Assembly (NCBI GenBank): GCA_910585255.1
Contig: CAJUEI010000077.1
Location: forward strand, 1 to 15,469
Origin: an uncultured Lachnospiraceae bacterium
GTDB taxonomy: Bacteria > Bacillota > Clostridia > Lachnospirales > Lachnospiraceae
Direction: 5' to 3'
Length of the DNA: 15,469 nt
Within the stretch, counting starts at the first letter, position 1; each line of letters starts with the position of its first letter. This document shows positions 7,276-13,637 of the stretch, in pieces. The position numbers and the translations under genes are program-made. The notes under the pieces are model-generated. The model was not told the DNA's origin and did no database searches. It saw only the letters and a program-made list of their open reading frames with translations.

Positions 7276-7337
7276 AGTCCTATCTTTGTCAAAATACAAA
7301 GATTGTTTACTATTTATTTTTATTTAAGGAGGCTATT

Positions 7338-8252
7338 ATGTTAACCTGTTCTTCAACATTAGATCCCAATCAAACCATTCCGACCCTCAATATGATTGCA
7401 TTGGGCATCGTTATTTTATTATCGGTCGGAATTCCAATCTACGCATTTTTAATGAGCAAACGCCAATTTTTAGGAAGATGGCAGCTTTTATTTTTTGGAG
7501 CCACCAATTTTTTAGTAGTTGAATTCTTCCTTACCAACCTAATATTATTTCTCCCATTTTTAATTCCGGGCTTTCAGGATATCCCTGCAAAATACCCGCT
7601 TCCCTACAGCATCCTCTGTGTTCTTTTAGTAGGTGCTATCAGTGAAATCGGTCGTTATATTATACTAGGCATCGGACTAAAAGAATATCCAAGTATCGGA
7701 ACAAGTGCCATGTTCGCAACAGGAACCGCTACCACCCATGCACTGCTTTTAATTGCTTGGAATGCCCTGCAAAGTCTTTTAATCTGTCTGACCATTAATC
7801 AAACCGGTTTACAAGAATTAATTGCCGCTGCCGGAGAAGAAGCAGACGAAATGCTGCTCTCCTTAGAACCCCTATTTACCGTTTCCTGGCTGACATACCT
7901 TTCCTCTGGAATCCATGTAGCTGCAAACTTTATTCTTCACTTTTCCATCAGTATGATTTTCTTTGCAGTTATCAAAAACAATGCTCCTACCTATCTGCTG
8001 GGACTTGCTATTGGACTTCGTGCCCTCTATGAACTGCCCACCTACTTATACACCTACGGCATCTTATTCCCATCTGCCTTTGTAGCAGAACTCTTTGTAG
8101 TTGCCATTGCTGCTGCTATCGGCTACATTGGGTGGAAACTCACACATCAATACTGTGCAGAAGACATTGAAAACCTCCACTGGGATCCCTATGGCGGCAG
8201 TCCAAAAAAACAAACCCCATTTCCAAAGTTTAACGAAAACATCAAAAAATAA
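7338..8252 (+). CDS. YhfC-like multi-pass membrane protein
   Basis: A 304-residue protein with about seven or eight hydrophobic segments (near 18-40, 50-78, 90-112, 122-150, 180-215, 218-240, 245-266) and a hydrophilic C-terminal tail rich in Pro and Lys. The stretch GAISEIGRYIILGIGL (99-114) and the following membrane segment with H134 resemble the YhfC family of putative intramembrane metalloproteases. That family normally shows EE-x-x-R and an H-G-G-x-E-type motif. Here the first glutamate is serine and the second motif reads TATTHALLL, so the metal site may be altered or lost. AAGGAGG (7326-7332) is well placed before the ATG. It is a single-gene unit. Family placement is from memory of the motif; catalytic activity should not be assumed. 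Confidence 0.6.
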   Translation: MLTCSSTLDPNQTIPTLNMIALGIVILLSVGIPIYAFLMSKRQFLGRWQLLFFGATNFLVVEFFLTNLILFLPFLIPGFQDIPAKYPLPYSILCVLLVGAISEIGRYIILGIGLKEYPSIGTSAMFATGTATTHALLLIAWNALQSLLICLTINQTGLQELIAAAGEEADEMLLSLEPLFTVSWLTYLSSGIHVAANFILHFSISMIFFAVIKNNAPTYLLGLAIGLRALYELPTYLYTYGILFPSAFVAELFVVAIAAAIGYIGWKLTHQYCAEDIENLHWDPYGGSPKKQTPFPKFNENIKK

Positions 8253-8281
8253 AACATTCCATCTCTTCACAATCCAACAGC

Positions 8282-8316
8282 AAAAAATTGAGTAGGGAAA
8301 GTTACTTCCCCTACTC
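8282..8316 (-). terminator. Intrinsic terminator, minus strand
   Basis: GAGTAGGG and CCCTACTC (8290-8297 with 8309-8316) form an 8-bp stem around a short loop. On the minus strand AA and then six T follow (complement of 8282-8289). It would end transcription of the gene at 8394-9002. The stem overlaps the stop codon of the small remnant next to it. Confidence 0.7.
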
Positions 8317-8376
8317 GCCGTACCAGGCGTCCATCAGCTCTGCCGGCATAATCCCTTTAGACGCCCATATGCATAA
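8311..8376 (-). pseudogene. Remnant gene end (21 codons)
   Basis: On the minus strand 21 sense codons, ending GIMPAELMDAWYGE and then TAG (8311-8313), follow an upstream in-frame TAG at 8377-8379. Base use is richer in G and C than the surroundings and the peptide reads like a true protein C-terminus, but there is no start with a ribosome site. It is probably the tail of a lost gene kept with its terminator. I do not recognise the parent family. Confidence 0.35.
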
Positions 8377-8393
8377 CTACCCTTTCACGGTTT

Positions 8394-9002
8394 CTATTTC
8401 TCTGCTTTTCTAATCTCTTTCTTCTGTTCTGCTTTATTTTTTTCTTCTATCAGCATCCGATTTTGATTCAATGTCAAAACAAAAAACGCCTCTACTACAA
8501 ATGCAACTACACTCACCAAAATAAGAATCGTAGACTCCAGTCCCTCCATTCCAAACTCCGCCGTTAAAGACTCCAAATCCGTCAATCCCAAAAAACAATA
8601 AATAAACCTTGCCACTGCCACCGCAATCCAAGCCCCTCTTAACTGGGAATTTAACTCATAAATCTTATCCGTTTTATTCTTTACATACAGCCCTTCCATC
8701 ACATAATAACTTAAATAAATATAAGCAATTGTCTCAATCCCAAGCAATGTTCCCTGTACGGTAAATGCCAGATTCCTATTGAGAGCGATCACCCGACCGA
8801 TGGATATCACCAAAGCAATAACGGCATGTTTTCGAGTTTTCTTAAAACAAGGACTCCAGTCCAGCATCTCTTTTGCAGCCAAAAAGATCAACCCATACCC
8901 AATAAAATCCGGTATAATATCCAACGTAATACTCCCCAGTTTTACCTGAACATTAAAAACCAGAAATAAAAATCCTATAATCATCTTTAGAAAATCACTC
9001 AT
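8394..9002 (-). CDS. Hypothetical membrane protein
   Basis: A 202-residue protein with about five membrane segments: near 6-20, 26-44, 60-75, 84-103 and 155-178, plus a weaker one at 122-138. The tail after 180 is highly charged (EEKNKAEQKKEIRKAEK) and should lie in the cytoplasm. The stretch LDIIPDFIGYGLIFLA near the N-terminus is a pattern I associate with uncharacterised membrane proteins of Firmicutes. No catalytic motif is visible. AGGAATAGGG precedes the ATG. It has its own promoter at 9045-9073 and terminator at 8282-8316, so it is monocistronic. Function unknown. Confidence 0.8.
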   Translation of the reverse strand: MSDFLKMIIGFLFLVFNVQVKLGSITLDIIPDFIGYGLIFLAAKEMLDWSPCFKKTRKHAVIALVISIGRVIALNRNLAFTVQGTLLGIETIAYIYLSYYVMEGLYVKNKTDKIYELNSQLRGAWIAVAVARFIYCFLGLTDLESLTAEFGMEGLESTILILVSVVAFVVEAFFVLTLNQNRMLIEEKNKAEQKKEIRKAEK

Positions 9003-9044
9003 TTGTACCCTATTCCTTTCTTACGGCAAAATTTCTTTTTATTG

Positions 9045-9073
9045 ATCATAGCATATCTTTGTATTAAATTCAA
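9045..9073 (-). promoter_or_regulatory. Promoter of the hypothetical membrane protein gene
   Basis: Minus strand -35 TTGAAT (9068-9073), 17-nt spacer, -10 TATGAT (9045-9050), with an expected start about 35 nt before the ATG at 9002. The stretch 9074-9218 between this promoter and the structured element shows no gene or clear motif. Confidence 0.7.
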
Positions 9074-9218
9074 GCACTTTCACATAATTATACCACGCCT
9101 CTCCGCCTTTCCGTTCTTTTCCACATTTAACATCTCTTAATTACATTCACACACCCCTCCACTTTCCCTTCTCCAACACGTAAATCACCTAAAAACTCAT
9201 AAACAGGAAAAAACAGCC

Positions 9219-9470
9219 AGAGAGGGGAAACGATTTCTTTTTGCTGTGACTTCGGAGAAAAGTTAGAACGTCTTATGCCTCTGCTGATTCTCTAGGATTT
9301 TTTGTCATCGTCAGATGACAAAAAAAGGCACGTGTTTAGCCTCCTGCAGAGGCGAATTGCGTGCCGTTCCGTCCGGCTGGATACACCAAAATTCAGAGGC
9401 ATTAGACGTTCTTACTTTTCGGAGAGCGGAACAGCAAAAAGAAATCGTTTCCCCTCTCTAGCGTCCCCTC
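9219..9470 (+). repeat. Structured repeat element, copy 2 (complete)
   Basis: The outer arms 9219-9247 and 9431-9459 are perfect inverted repeats of 29 bp. After a small internal loop (9248-9256 and 9421-9430, the latter holding GAGCGGA) a second helix pairs 9257-9283 with 9394-9420 at 25 of 27 positions. The apical junction holds hairpin A (9298-9309 with 9314-9325, 12 bp) and hairpin B (GGCACG 9327-9332 with CGTGCC 9360-9365). Hairpin B encloses the 27-nt core identical to copy 1, which has the inner helix GCCTC/GAGGC at 9339-9353. Next come the conserved strand TCCGTCCGGCTG (9368-9379) and a short hairpin TGG-ATACA-CCA (9378-9388). AGCC in the core and GGCT downstream could also pair as a pseudoknot. 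No credible protein is encoded. It lies between two divergent genes and abuts the bioY operator. Orientation of any transcript is unknown. Confidence 0.8.
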
Positions 9471-9474
9471 CTAC

Positions 9475-9509
9475 AATTGTAAACCAAATAAATTTAAAGG
9501 TTGACAATT
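9475..9509. promoter_or_regulatory. BirA-type biotin repressor operator
   Basis: AATTGTAAACC (9475-9485) and GGTTGACAATT (9499-9509) form an inverted repeat matching at 10 of 11 positions, separated by 13 nt. The half-sites agree with the BirA consensus TTGTAAACC...GGTTTACAA. The spacer is a little shorter than the 14-16 nt usual for that operator. The right half-site covers the -35 box of the bioY promoter, so binding by biotin-loaded BirA would block transcription. Confidence 0.75.
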
Positions 9510-9529
9510 CTCCCACGATCCCCTATACT
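9501..9529 (+). promoter_or_regulatory. Sigma-A promoter of bioY
   Basis: Consensus -35 TTGACA (9501-9506), exact 17-nt spacer, -10 TATACT (9524-9529). The leader to the ATG at 9576 is about 40 nt. The -35 box is inside the BirA-type operator. Confidence 0.85.
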
Positions 9530-9575
9530 ATTTCCTATACACAACATACATAACAACGGAAAGGAAACAAAAATC

Positions 9576-10136
9576 ATGAATCAACAAACACTATCCACCA
9601 AAACCCTTGTAACAACTGCTATGTTTACTGCCATTATTGCCGTCCTCTCTATTTTAGAAATCCCCTCCCCAACTGGCGTGCCATTCACCTTACAAACCTT
9701 CGCCATCGCCCTATGCGGCTTTGTTCTAGGTCAAAAACAAGGAACCTTCTGTGTATTCCTCTATGTCCTGCTTGGTGCAGTCGGCGTCCCAATCTACGCA
9801 GGCATGACAGGCGGTCTCGGGAAACTACTAGGCGTAACCGGCGGCTTTCTCTTTGGCTTTATTCCCATGGCGGCACTATGCGGTCTAAAAAAATCCAATA
9901 AAATCCTCAATATTTCCTTTGCCCTATTAGGTCTAATTATCTGCCACCTATTAGGTACCCTGCAATTCGCTCTGCTTATGACAGCCAAAAACCATGCCGA
10001 ATTTAGTTTTCTCCATGCATCACTTGCTGTTTCGATCCCCTATCTTCCAAAAGATATTCTCTCCGTAATCGGTGCCTACTTTGTCAGTCTTGCACTAAAG
10101 CACCAATTAAGACAAGCCAATCTATCCATAAACTAA
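9576..10136 (+). CDS. bioY: Biotin transporter substrate-binding (S) component BioY
   Basis: A 186-residue integral membrane protein with about six hydrophobic segments. BioY hallmarks are seen: PFTLQTFAIALCGFVLG (36-52), LGAVGVPIYAGMTGGLGKLLGVTGGFLFGF (66-95) and PYLPKD (155-160). It binds biotin and imports it with the ECF energy-coupling module; no ATPase or EcfT gene is near, so it would use a shared ECF module or act alone. The start is ATG 9576, with GGAAAGGAAA upstream. An in-frame TTG at 9501 is excluded because it is the -35 box. The BirA-type operator independently supports a biotin role. It is transcribed as a single gene ending in the terminator at 10152-10203. Confidence 0.92.
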   Translation: MNQQTLSTKTLVTTAMFTAIIAVLSILEIPSPTGVPFTLQTFAIALCGFVLGQKQGTFCVFLYVLLGAVGVPIYAGMTGGLGKLLGVTGGFLFGFIPMAALCGLKKSNKILNISFALLGLIICHLLGTLQFALLMTAKNHAEFSFLHASLAVSIPYLPKDILSVIGAYFVSLALKHQLRQANLSIN

Positions 10137-10151
10137 CACCCAATCCAAACT

Positions 10152-10203
10152 CTGCCCTCCAATCTCTCAAACCAAGACCACATTGGCGGGCAGTCTTCTC
10201 TTT
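10152..10203 (+). terminator. Intrinsic terminator of bioY
   Basis: CTGCCCTCCAAT (10152-10163) pairs with ATTGGCGGGCAG (10182-10193) at 11 of 12 positions and is followed by the T-rich tract TCTTCTCTTT. It stands 15 nt after the bioY stop and just before the end of the convergent gene at 10219. Confidence 0.75.
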
Positions 10204-10218
10204 ACCTCTCCCAAATCC

Positions 10219-10941
10219 CTACTCTTCCTCTTCTCCTCCTATCCGATACAAAACACCATTTATAATAAAATTATTTTCCTCCGTCCACTGCATTTTAACC
10301 TTTTCACAGATATCTCCTCCCCCCAAATACATCTGTTTTGGTCTCTTTACTATTTGAAAAACCAAAAATCTTCCCTCTGCCCCCACCTCCCAAATATTCA
10401 CAAAACTATCTCCTCCTAATATCCCATGATCATTATAAATCAGCTCTGCCCGATACTTCCCATCCCATGAATATAAAGTCTGCAAAATCCTTTTACAGCC
10501 AAAATCCTGAAAGCAATAATCTAAAAAAGAGAAAAAAGCCACCACAGCAGCAAACAATCCGCAAACAATAAGCATTACTATCTTTATTCCTCTCTTTTGT
10601 ATATATCTTACAAAATATACCAATGCACACCCAGAACAAACTGCCATGCAAAATACCATACTCTTCCATTGACTAAGCCAAACATAACAAGCCCAATTTA
10701 TCAGAGACATCGGCAGCAGCAGTAAAATCCCCAGATGATTGATCCATGCTGTCTCTTTCTTTCCCCTCCTTAACTCCATTACAACAGCAACTACAGAAAC
10801 AGCAGTTGTTCCAACTGCTATCTCTGCCTCCCTCTGCATAAAAAACAGATACCCACCAAACACTGCAGCTAAATATATAAATGGTACAATAGAATAAAAA
10901 AACAGTACTATCATAGGATGTATTACCACCGTTTGTTTCAA
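10219..10941 (-). CDS. Membrane protein of unknown function with C-terminal soluble domain
   Basis: A 240-residue protein. About five hydrophobic segments fill the first 145 residues (near 9-33, 41-54, 68-88, 92-110, 119-141). A soluble C-terminal part (about 150-240) reads SWDGKYRAELIYND... and ...WTEENNFIINGVLYRIGG. This arrangement (S-x-DGKY opening, W-x-x-NN-x-IINGV ending) recalls DUF5412-like envelope proteins, but I hold that loosely. The start codon appears to be TTG at 10939-10941, with GAAGGTGATGG just upstream; no better ATG with a ribosome site is seen. It follows the FtsX-type permease gene by 30 nt and is probably its co-transcribed last gene. Function unknown. Confidence 0.7.
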   Translation of the reverse strand: MKQTVVIHPMIVLFFYSIVPFIYLAAVFGGYLFFMQREAEIAVGTTAVSVVAVVMELRRGKKETAWINHLGILLLLPMSLINWACYVWLSQWKSMVFCMAVCSGCALVYFVRYIQKRGIKIVMLIVCGLFAAVVAFFSFLDYCFQDFGCKRILQTLYSWDGKYRAELIYNDHGILGGDSFVNIWEVGAEGRFLVFQIVKRPKQMYLGGGDICEKVKMQWTEENNFIINGVLYRIGGEEEE

Positions 10942-10971
10942 TCCATCACCTTCTTTTTCTAATTCTAAAAC

Positions 10972-13500
10972 TTATTCCATTCTCAGCCTTTCTACTATAC
11001 TTTTCCGCTTAAAATTCCGATAAAACCCCAATGGTATCACAAAAGCAATTCCCAATAAAACCAAAAACATTACAAAAGCTGCTTCCCATGTCATACGATA
11101 TTGAAATGTCCACATCGGTGCAATCACATTGCTGCAGATAACATAATTAACCGCCTTTCCCACTGTAACAGCCCATAAAAAAGCCAATCCAATATAAAAA
11201 AAGCTTTCCAGCAATAACATCTGTTTTACCTGTTTTTCACTCATTCCAACTGCACAAAGCAGGGTCAATTCTTTCCGCCGAATGATAATAGAAGTTGCCG
11301 ACATATTAGTAAAATTTAAAATTCCAATCAAAGCAAGAATCAGACTTAATACACTTCCAATTACACCATACGCCATCTGTCCCTGCCGAAATTCTTCCTC
11401 ATAAACCTTTCTAGAACGATAGGTCAAATGCTCTTCCACCGTTTCACAATATTCCGAAATCCATTGCTCCGTATCCTCTATATAAGAATCTTCTACATTA
11501 AAAATCGTACAAAGCGGCTGTGTCTCTCCATATAACTCCTGAAAACATCTGTCCGACATTACAATCATAATTCCAAGATCATAGTACATTTGTGCATTTA
11601 ACTGCCGATCCAATTCTCCGATTCCCATAATCTGAAATTCCCTCTCCTGTCCCTCTCCATCTTTTAAGTACAAAATATCTCCTATCTGATAAAGCGGAGA
11701 AGTATGATCTGTCCTCCAGTTTCCACTATAATAAAAATCAGTTATGATCACACCTTTGCCTGCCTTCCACAATTCCATATCCCAGGTTCCTTTTGTCAGT
11801 TCTACTCGATCCAGCAGCGAATCCTCTATTCCATAAACCAAAGAAGTACACAGATATTCCTCCGACAGTGCTCCCCCATAGTGATCCGGATCGTTTTGCT
11901 GAATCCATTCTCCCATTGTATCCGGCAGTTTCTGTACAATATTTTTCGCATATATACTAGAACAATCTTCCAAGCCCAGCAGCTTTTGTATCTGATTCAA
12001 AACTTTCCTGCTGACTCCAGAAAGATTTTTCTGATACATTCCTGCCTGCTGTATTGAATAATCCGTAAGATAAAAATCAGCTATTACATTTTGCTCAATA
12101 TAAGTATTCAAATCAAATCCTGTAACTATGGTATCCGTTAAATCTAATAACACAATACTAAACCCTAATGATAAAATCACTAATACTGCTTTCTTTCGAT
12201 TTCGTTTTAAATTTTCAACTGCCATTGTCCCAATCGAAAACTTTTTTCGATTTCGTATTCCCTTCCCTATCTTCTCTTCTACCCCAGTATAGGAAACGGC
12301 TTCTGCTGCAGAAATTTTAGCTGCATAACAACAGGGTCTTTGACTGCTGATATAGACAGTAAGTAAAGAAAAAACGGCGGCTGCCGCCAAAAAAATCGGA
12401 GAAATCCAATATTTTCCGCTGTCTATAATAGAAGTCTGCGTAATTACAAAAGGCAGTAAAAGATAACCAATTAGATAGCCGCCCAACAGCCCAAAAGGCA
12501 GTCCTATCAAACCAAGCAGCATTGCCTGTCTGCGTACCATTGTTTTTATTTGCCTTCCGCTTGCCCCAATCGCCCGAAGCAATCCAAAAAAAGAAATATC
12601 CTGTGTCACAGAAATAAAAAATAAATTATAGATAATCAGATATCCAACAAACATAACCACTGCAATTAAAAGAAACAGTGCAAAAATAAAAAAGAAATCC
12701 AATTCCTCAAAAGAAAACATCTGATATGCTGGATTGATACCCGCCGGAAGTACTTTTATTCCGATATCCGCCATTTCTTCCAGCAAAGTATCCAGTTGTT
12801 TTTCTAAATTCCATCTATGCGGAAAATCAATATCTGCACAAAGCAGCCCTGCATATCGTCCTGATTCTTCCAAACTTTGCTTCGCAGCAGGTGCCACCCG
12901 ATTGGCATACGCAAGAGAAACCCAAATTTCCTGTGCAGAAGCAAGTTTATATCCCTCCCAAAACCCACACAATAAAAACTCTTTTTCCTCTATTATTCCG
13001 TCTATTTCAATAGAAAGCCGAACCGTTTCCCCCAATTGATAAGGAATATTTAATGCATCCAAAACAAGTGTACTAACTGCAAGTTCATTCTCTGCTTGCG
13101 GCATGGTTCCGGTTGTCGGATAGGACAGAAAACTCTCTGCTGCACCATCCTCTGCATACCGCACCTCAGTATTTAATTTTAATAACTCTGCATTTACTGC
13201 CGTTCCTACCAGTCTGGTATAAGAAATTTCCTTTATATACTCTGAAGATTTTAATTTTTCATATTGTTCCTGTGTCAGAAATTTTATAACGGCATGTCTT
13301 GTTCCAAACATCCGCTCATTCATCTGATTAACCTGATTTAAAAATCCTCCATAGGCAGAAAAAAATGCCGCAAATAAAACCGTTGTCAGTAAAACCGCAA
13401 CGATTACAAAAAAATTCTGCTGCCGGCTGCTTTTTAAACGATAAAAAGCCAGTTTATTTATCATCTTTTGATTGCTATTTCCAAATAAGATATCATTCAT
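10972..13500 (-). CDS. FtsX-family ABC transporter permease (duplicated core)
   Basis: A large permease of 842 residues from ATG 13500. Topology fits two FtsX units: TM1 near 29-49, an extracellular domain to about 265, TMs near 269-296, 326-352 and 366-386, TM5 near 437-457, a second extracellular domain to about 700, and three TMs in the last 140 residues. The FtsX signature FFGLLRAIGASGRQIKTMVRRQAMLLGLIG (about 304-333) is repeated as ELTLLCAVGMSEKQVKQMLLLES near the C-terminus. Such permeases act with a separate ATPase in mechanotransmission, lipoprotein handling or antimicrobial-peptide resistance. GGGGGTGGG precedes ATG 13500; the in-frame ATG at 13518 has no ribosome site. The start overlaps the stop of a micro-ORF. 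It is downstream of a two-component pair, but no ATPase gene is adjacent. Confidence 0.85.
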   Translation of the reverse strand: MNDILFGNSNQKMINKLAFYRLKSSRQQNFFVIVAVLLTTVLFAAFFSAYGGFLNQVNQMNERMFGTRHAVIKFLTQEQYEKLKSSEYIKEISYTRLVGTAVNAELLKLNTEVRYAEDGAAESFLSYPTTGTMPQAENELAVSTLVLDALNIPYQLGETVRLSIEIDGIIEEKEFLLCGFWEGYKLASAQEIWVSLAYANRVAPAAKQSLEESGRYAGLLCADIDFPHRWNLEKQLDTLLEEMADIGIKVLPAGINPAYQMFSFEELDFFFIFALFLLIAVVMFVGYLIIYNLFFISVTQDISFFGLLRAIGASGRQIKTMVRRQAMLLGLIGLPFGLLGGYLIGYLLLPFVITQTSIIDSGKYWISPIFLAAAAVFSLLTVYISSQRPCCYAAKISAAEAVSYTGVEEKIGKGIRNRKKFSIGTMAVENLKRNRKKAVLVILSLGFSIVLLDLTDTIVTGFDLNTYIEQNVIADFYLTDYSIQQAGMYQKNLSGVSRKVLNQIQKLLGLEDCSSIYAKNIVQKLPDTMGEWIQQNDPDHYGGALSEEYLCTSLVYGIEDSLLDRVELTKGTWDMELWKAGKGVIITDFYYSGNWRTDHTSPLYQIGDILYLKDGEGQEREFQIMGIGELDRQLNAQMYYDLGIMIVMSDRCFQELYGETQPLCTIFNVEDSYIEDTEQWISEYCETVEEHLTYRSRKVYEEEFRQGQMAYGVIGSVLSLILALIGILNFTNMSATSIIIRRKELTLLCAVGMSEKQVKQMLLLESFFYIGLAFLWAVTVGKAVNYVICSNVIAPMWTFQYRMTWEAAFVMFLVLLGIAFVIPLGFYRNFKRKSIVERLRME

Positions 13501-13570
13501 AAACCCACCCCCATCCATTAAAAAACAATCGTTTCTCTTCAGCAGTCTGACTTTTCCAAACCCTTACCAT
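13493..13570 (-). CDS. Micro-ORF (25 codons) coupled to the FtsX permease
   Basis: A short frame starts at ATG 13568-13570, 8 nt after a perfect AGGAGG, and ends at TGA 13493-13495. The stop lies inside the permease start region (ATGAATGA), so ribosomes ending here could restart on the permease. The peptide starts MVRVWKSQTAEEKRL and contains three tryptophans and several other aromatic residues in its last ten positions or nearby. The ribosome site is in the loop of the 11-bp hairpin at 13569-13603 and the start codon touches its stem. It could be a regulatory leader peptide, a coupling ORF, or a functional small protein. No homologue is known to me. The strong ribosome site and precise overlap argue against chance. 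Confidence 0.55.
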   Translation of the reverse strand: MVRVWKSQTAEEKRLFFNGWGWVYE

Positions 13571-13603
13571 ATTGTTATCCTCCTCGTCCTTTGATAACAA
13601 TAT
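13569..13603 (-). promoter_or_regulatory. Hairpin presenting the micro-ORF ribosome site
   Basis: ATATTGTTATC and GATAACAATAT form a perfect 11-bp inverted repeat with a 13-nt loop carrying AAAGGACGAGGAG. The Shine-Dalgarno is mostly in the loop and the A-T of the ATG is at the stem end. It may gate translation, or as DNA be a regulator operator. A 10-bp palindrome GAGAATTCTC (13611-13620) lies 7 nt further upstream. No convincing promoter is seen in the 13519-13637 gap. Confidence 0.6.
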
Positions 13604-13637
13604 CCTAACAGAGAATTCTCACTAAATTGTCATCATT

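Noticed and set aside
9327..9393. An HDV-like self-cleaving ribozyme in the structured element
   Set aside because: Fragments such as AGCCTCCT and GGCGAAT recall it, but the order of strands does not allow the nested double pseudoknot (no P1/P3 strands between the P2-like and P4-like helices).
9219..9470. An integron attC site or CRISPR
   Set aside because: There are no GTTRRRY/RYYYAAC core sites at the ends and no integrase nearby. Two distant copies without spacers are not a CRISPR array.
9302..9553. Open frames across the structured elements (also 18-239) as proteins
   Set aside because: They translate the hairpin element itself, have poor starts, differ strongly between copies where the nucleotide core is conserved, and show no protein-like pattern.
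9501..9575. A longer BioY start from a TTG at 9501
   Set aside because: That TTG is the -35 box of the promoter and part of the BirA-type operator. ATG 9576 has a ribosome site and gives a normal BioY N-terminus.
10338..10571. Opposite-strand frames inside long genes (for example 10338-10571, 11704-12057, 13952-14290, 14315-14647)
   Set aside because: They are antisense to genes with clear domains, lack ribosome sites and have low-complexity composition.
13501..13518. An upstream ATG at 13518 for the FtsX permease
   Set aside because: No ribosome site precedes it, while GGGGGTGGG stands before ATG 13500.
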